Source of the DNA: Candidatus Brocadiaceae bacterium
Lineage (GTDB): Bacteria; Planctomycetota; Brocadiia; SM23-32
Length of the DNA stretch: 6,202 bases
Reading direction: 5' to 3'
NCBI GenBank assembly: GCA_030615435.1
Contig: JAUWZH010000162.1
Span: forward strand, 1-6,202
Made by a program: the position numbers and the translations under genes. The notes under the pieces are model-generated. The model saw nothing but the letters and a program-made list of their open reading frames with translations. It was not told the DNA's origin and searched no databases. Positions within the stretch are counted from its first letter, which is position 1. Every line of letters starts with the position of its first letter. This document shows positions 5,256-6,202 of this stretch, piece by piece.

Positions 5256-6202
5256 TCAGAACCGGCCTTTTCTCAGAAGGAGCACGAGGAAAAACGGACC
5301 GCCCATCATGGCCGTGAGCACGCCGACGGGCAATTCAGTCGGCGCGAAGACGGTTCGCGCCAGGGTGTCGGCGAGTGCCAGAAATGCTCCCCCCCCGAAG
5401 AACGCCGCGAAGAGAAGCACGCGATGATCCGGCCCCAGCAAGAGGCGGAACACATGGGGCACAATCAGCCCCACAAAACCAATCGGTCCGGCCACCGAAA
5501 CCACCGACGCCGTCAGCATCGAGCCTGCGATGAAGGCAATCCGCTGAACCCCGGCGACGTTGATCCCGCGCCCGGCGGCCAGCTCCTCCCCAAAGGCGAG
5601 CTGGTTGAGGTTGTTGGCCTGGCAGAAAAGCAAGACCAGGGCCGGCAGGAAAAGCGGAAGCACCGAGGCGAGGGATCGGTAGCCCTGCACATCCAGCCCG
5701 CCCATCAGCCAACGGTCGAGCACCACCAGCTTGTCCGGCTCGGCCAGGTAGCGCACGAACATGATCAGCGCCGCACAGATCAGCGACAGCGTCACGCCCG
5801 CCAGCAGCAGCGTCAGCGGGGAGAAGCGTTTCTTCTGCCGCGCCAGCAGGTAGATAATGCCCCCCACGCAGAGCGAACCGAGCAGCGCGAAAAGCTGGAC
5901 CGAACTGAATATCCGGCCTCCCAGATGCGCCAGATTCAAGAACATAGCCACCGAGGCCCCGAGCGCACCCCCTGCGGAGACGCCGAGGGTGTGCGGCGTG
6001 GCAAGGGGATTGCGCAGCAGCGCCTGAAACACCGCGCCCGCCACCGCCAGAGCACCACCCGCCAGGAAAGCCAGGGCCACCCGCGGCACGCGCTGGTTCA
6101 GCACGATGTCGAGCTCAACCTCACTGCCCGCGGGCCGCGCGCCCGTGAGTATGGAAAGGGTGCGGCCGGCCGCAATCGGAACAGGACCCACGAAGGTGCA
6201 GC
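5256..6202 (-). CDS. FecCD/BtuC-family ABC importer permease (5' end beyond window)
   Basis: This is the inner-membrane permease of a type II ABC importer for iron-siderophore, heme, cobalamin or a similar chelate. The frame stays open to the window edge. The visible part begins at FVGPVPIAAGR, which normally follows the first membrane helix, so that helix and the true start lie outside; the GTG at 6191 is probably internal. Counting from 6191: RVPRVALAFLAGGALAVAGA at 34-53, FQALLRNPLATPHTLGVSAG at 55-74, the cytoplasmic ATPase-coupling loop GEELAAGRGINV at 201-212, GPIGFVGLIVPHVFRLLLG at 235-253 and ADTLART with ELPVG at 274-290, all family signatures. Several further hydrophobic segments are evident (about 95-117, 126-148, 175-190, 216-238 and 258-307). 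The protein ends LLLRKGRF, a typical end. No binding protein or ATPase gene is visible, so the substrate cannot be assigned; they may lie beyond the right-hand edge. Confidence 0.93.
   Translation of the reverse strand, partial: CTFVGPVPIAAGRTLSILTGARPAGSEVELDIVLNQRVPRVALAFLAGGALAVAGAVFQALLRNPLATPHTLGVSAGGALGASVAMFLNLAHLGGRIFSSVQLFALLGSLCVGGIIYLLARQKKRFSPLTLLLAGVTLSLICAALIMFVRYLAEPDKLVVLDRWLMGGLDVQGYRSLASVLPLFLPALVLLFCQANNLNQLAFGEELAAGRGINVAGVQRIAFIAGSMLTASVVSVAGPIGFVGLIVPHVFRLLLGPDHRVLLFAAFFGGGAFLALADTLARTVFAPTELPVGVLTAMMGGPFFLVLLLRKGRF

Noticed and set aside
1..6202. CRISPR arrays, insertion sequences, tRNA or rRNA genes, integrase or phage genes.
   Set aside because: I saw no regularly spaced repeats, terminal inverted repeats, transposase motifs or structured RNA genes; nearly all sequence is explained by housekeeping genes.

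Overview
No unusual accessory system is apparent. This looks like an ordinary chromosomal housekeeping region from a GC-rich bacterium. It has three parts. (1) A minus-strand ribosome/lipid gene run reads rpmF - plsX - fabH - fabD, with fabD cut off by the window start. (2) A plus-strand aroA (EPSP synthase) is transcribed divergently from rpmF. (3) A minus-strand pair follows: a FecCD/BtuC-type ABC importer permease cut off by the window end, then a small putative lipoprotein gene that converges on aroA with only 17 bases between them.

The rpmF-plsX-fabH-fabD order is the classic bacterial fatty-acid/phospholipid cluster. bL32 is a zinc-ribbon ribosomal protein. FabD loads malonyl groups onto acyl carrier protein (ACP), FabH starts acyl chains from acetyl-CoA, and PlsX turns finished acyl-ACP into acyl-phosphate for membrane lipid synthesis. 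The run therefore couples ribosome production to membrane lipid supply. The yceD (DUF177) gene that often precedes rpmF is absent here; a roughly 410-base intergenic region leading to aroA takes its place. That region holds a near-consensus sigma-70-type promoter facing rpmF (TTGACA, 18-base spacer, TACAAT), implying a leader of about 200 bases. It also holds a second promoter candidate facing aroA (TTGCAT, 17-base spacer, TAGAAT), with a perfect 12-base palindrome between the two.

The organism cannot be fixed from this window. High GC, a putative lipoprotein, complete type II fatty-acid genes, scarce Shine-Dalgarno signals before plsX and fabH, and a FabD elbow with Leu before the catalytic Ser would fit a Gram-negative-type or under-sampled lineage such as Planctomycetes/PVC relatives. 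This is a weak inference. Several starts are GTG (fabD probably, aroA, the lipoprotein gene) and were chosen by ribosome-binding sites and family N-termini. The points most worth a second look are the long rpmF leader with an inverted repeat bracketing its -10 box, the enlarged bL32, non-standard residues near the FabD, FabH and AroA active sites, and a bL32-like basic coding stretch just upstream of the lipoprotein start.
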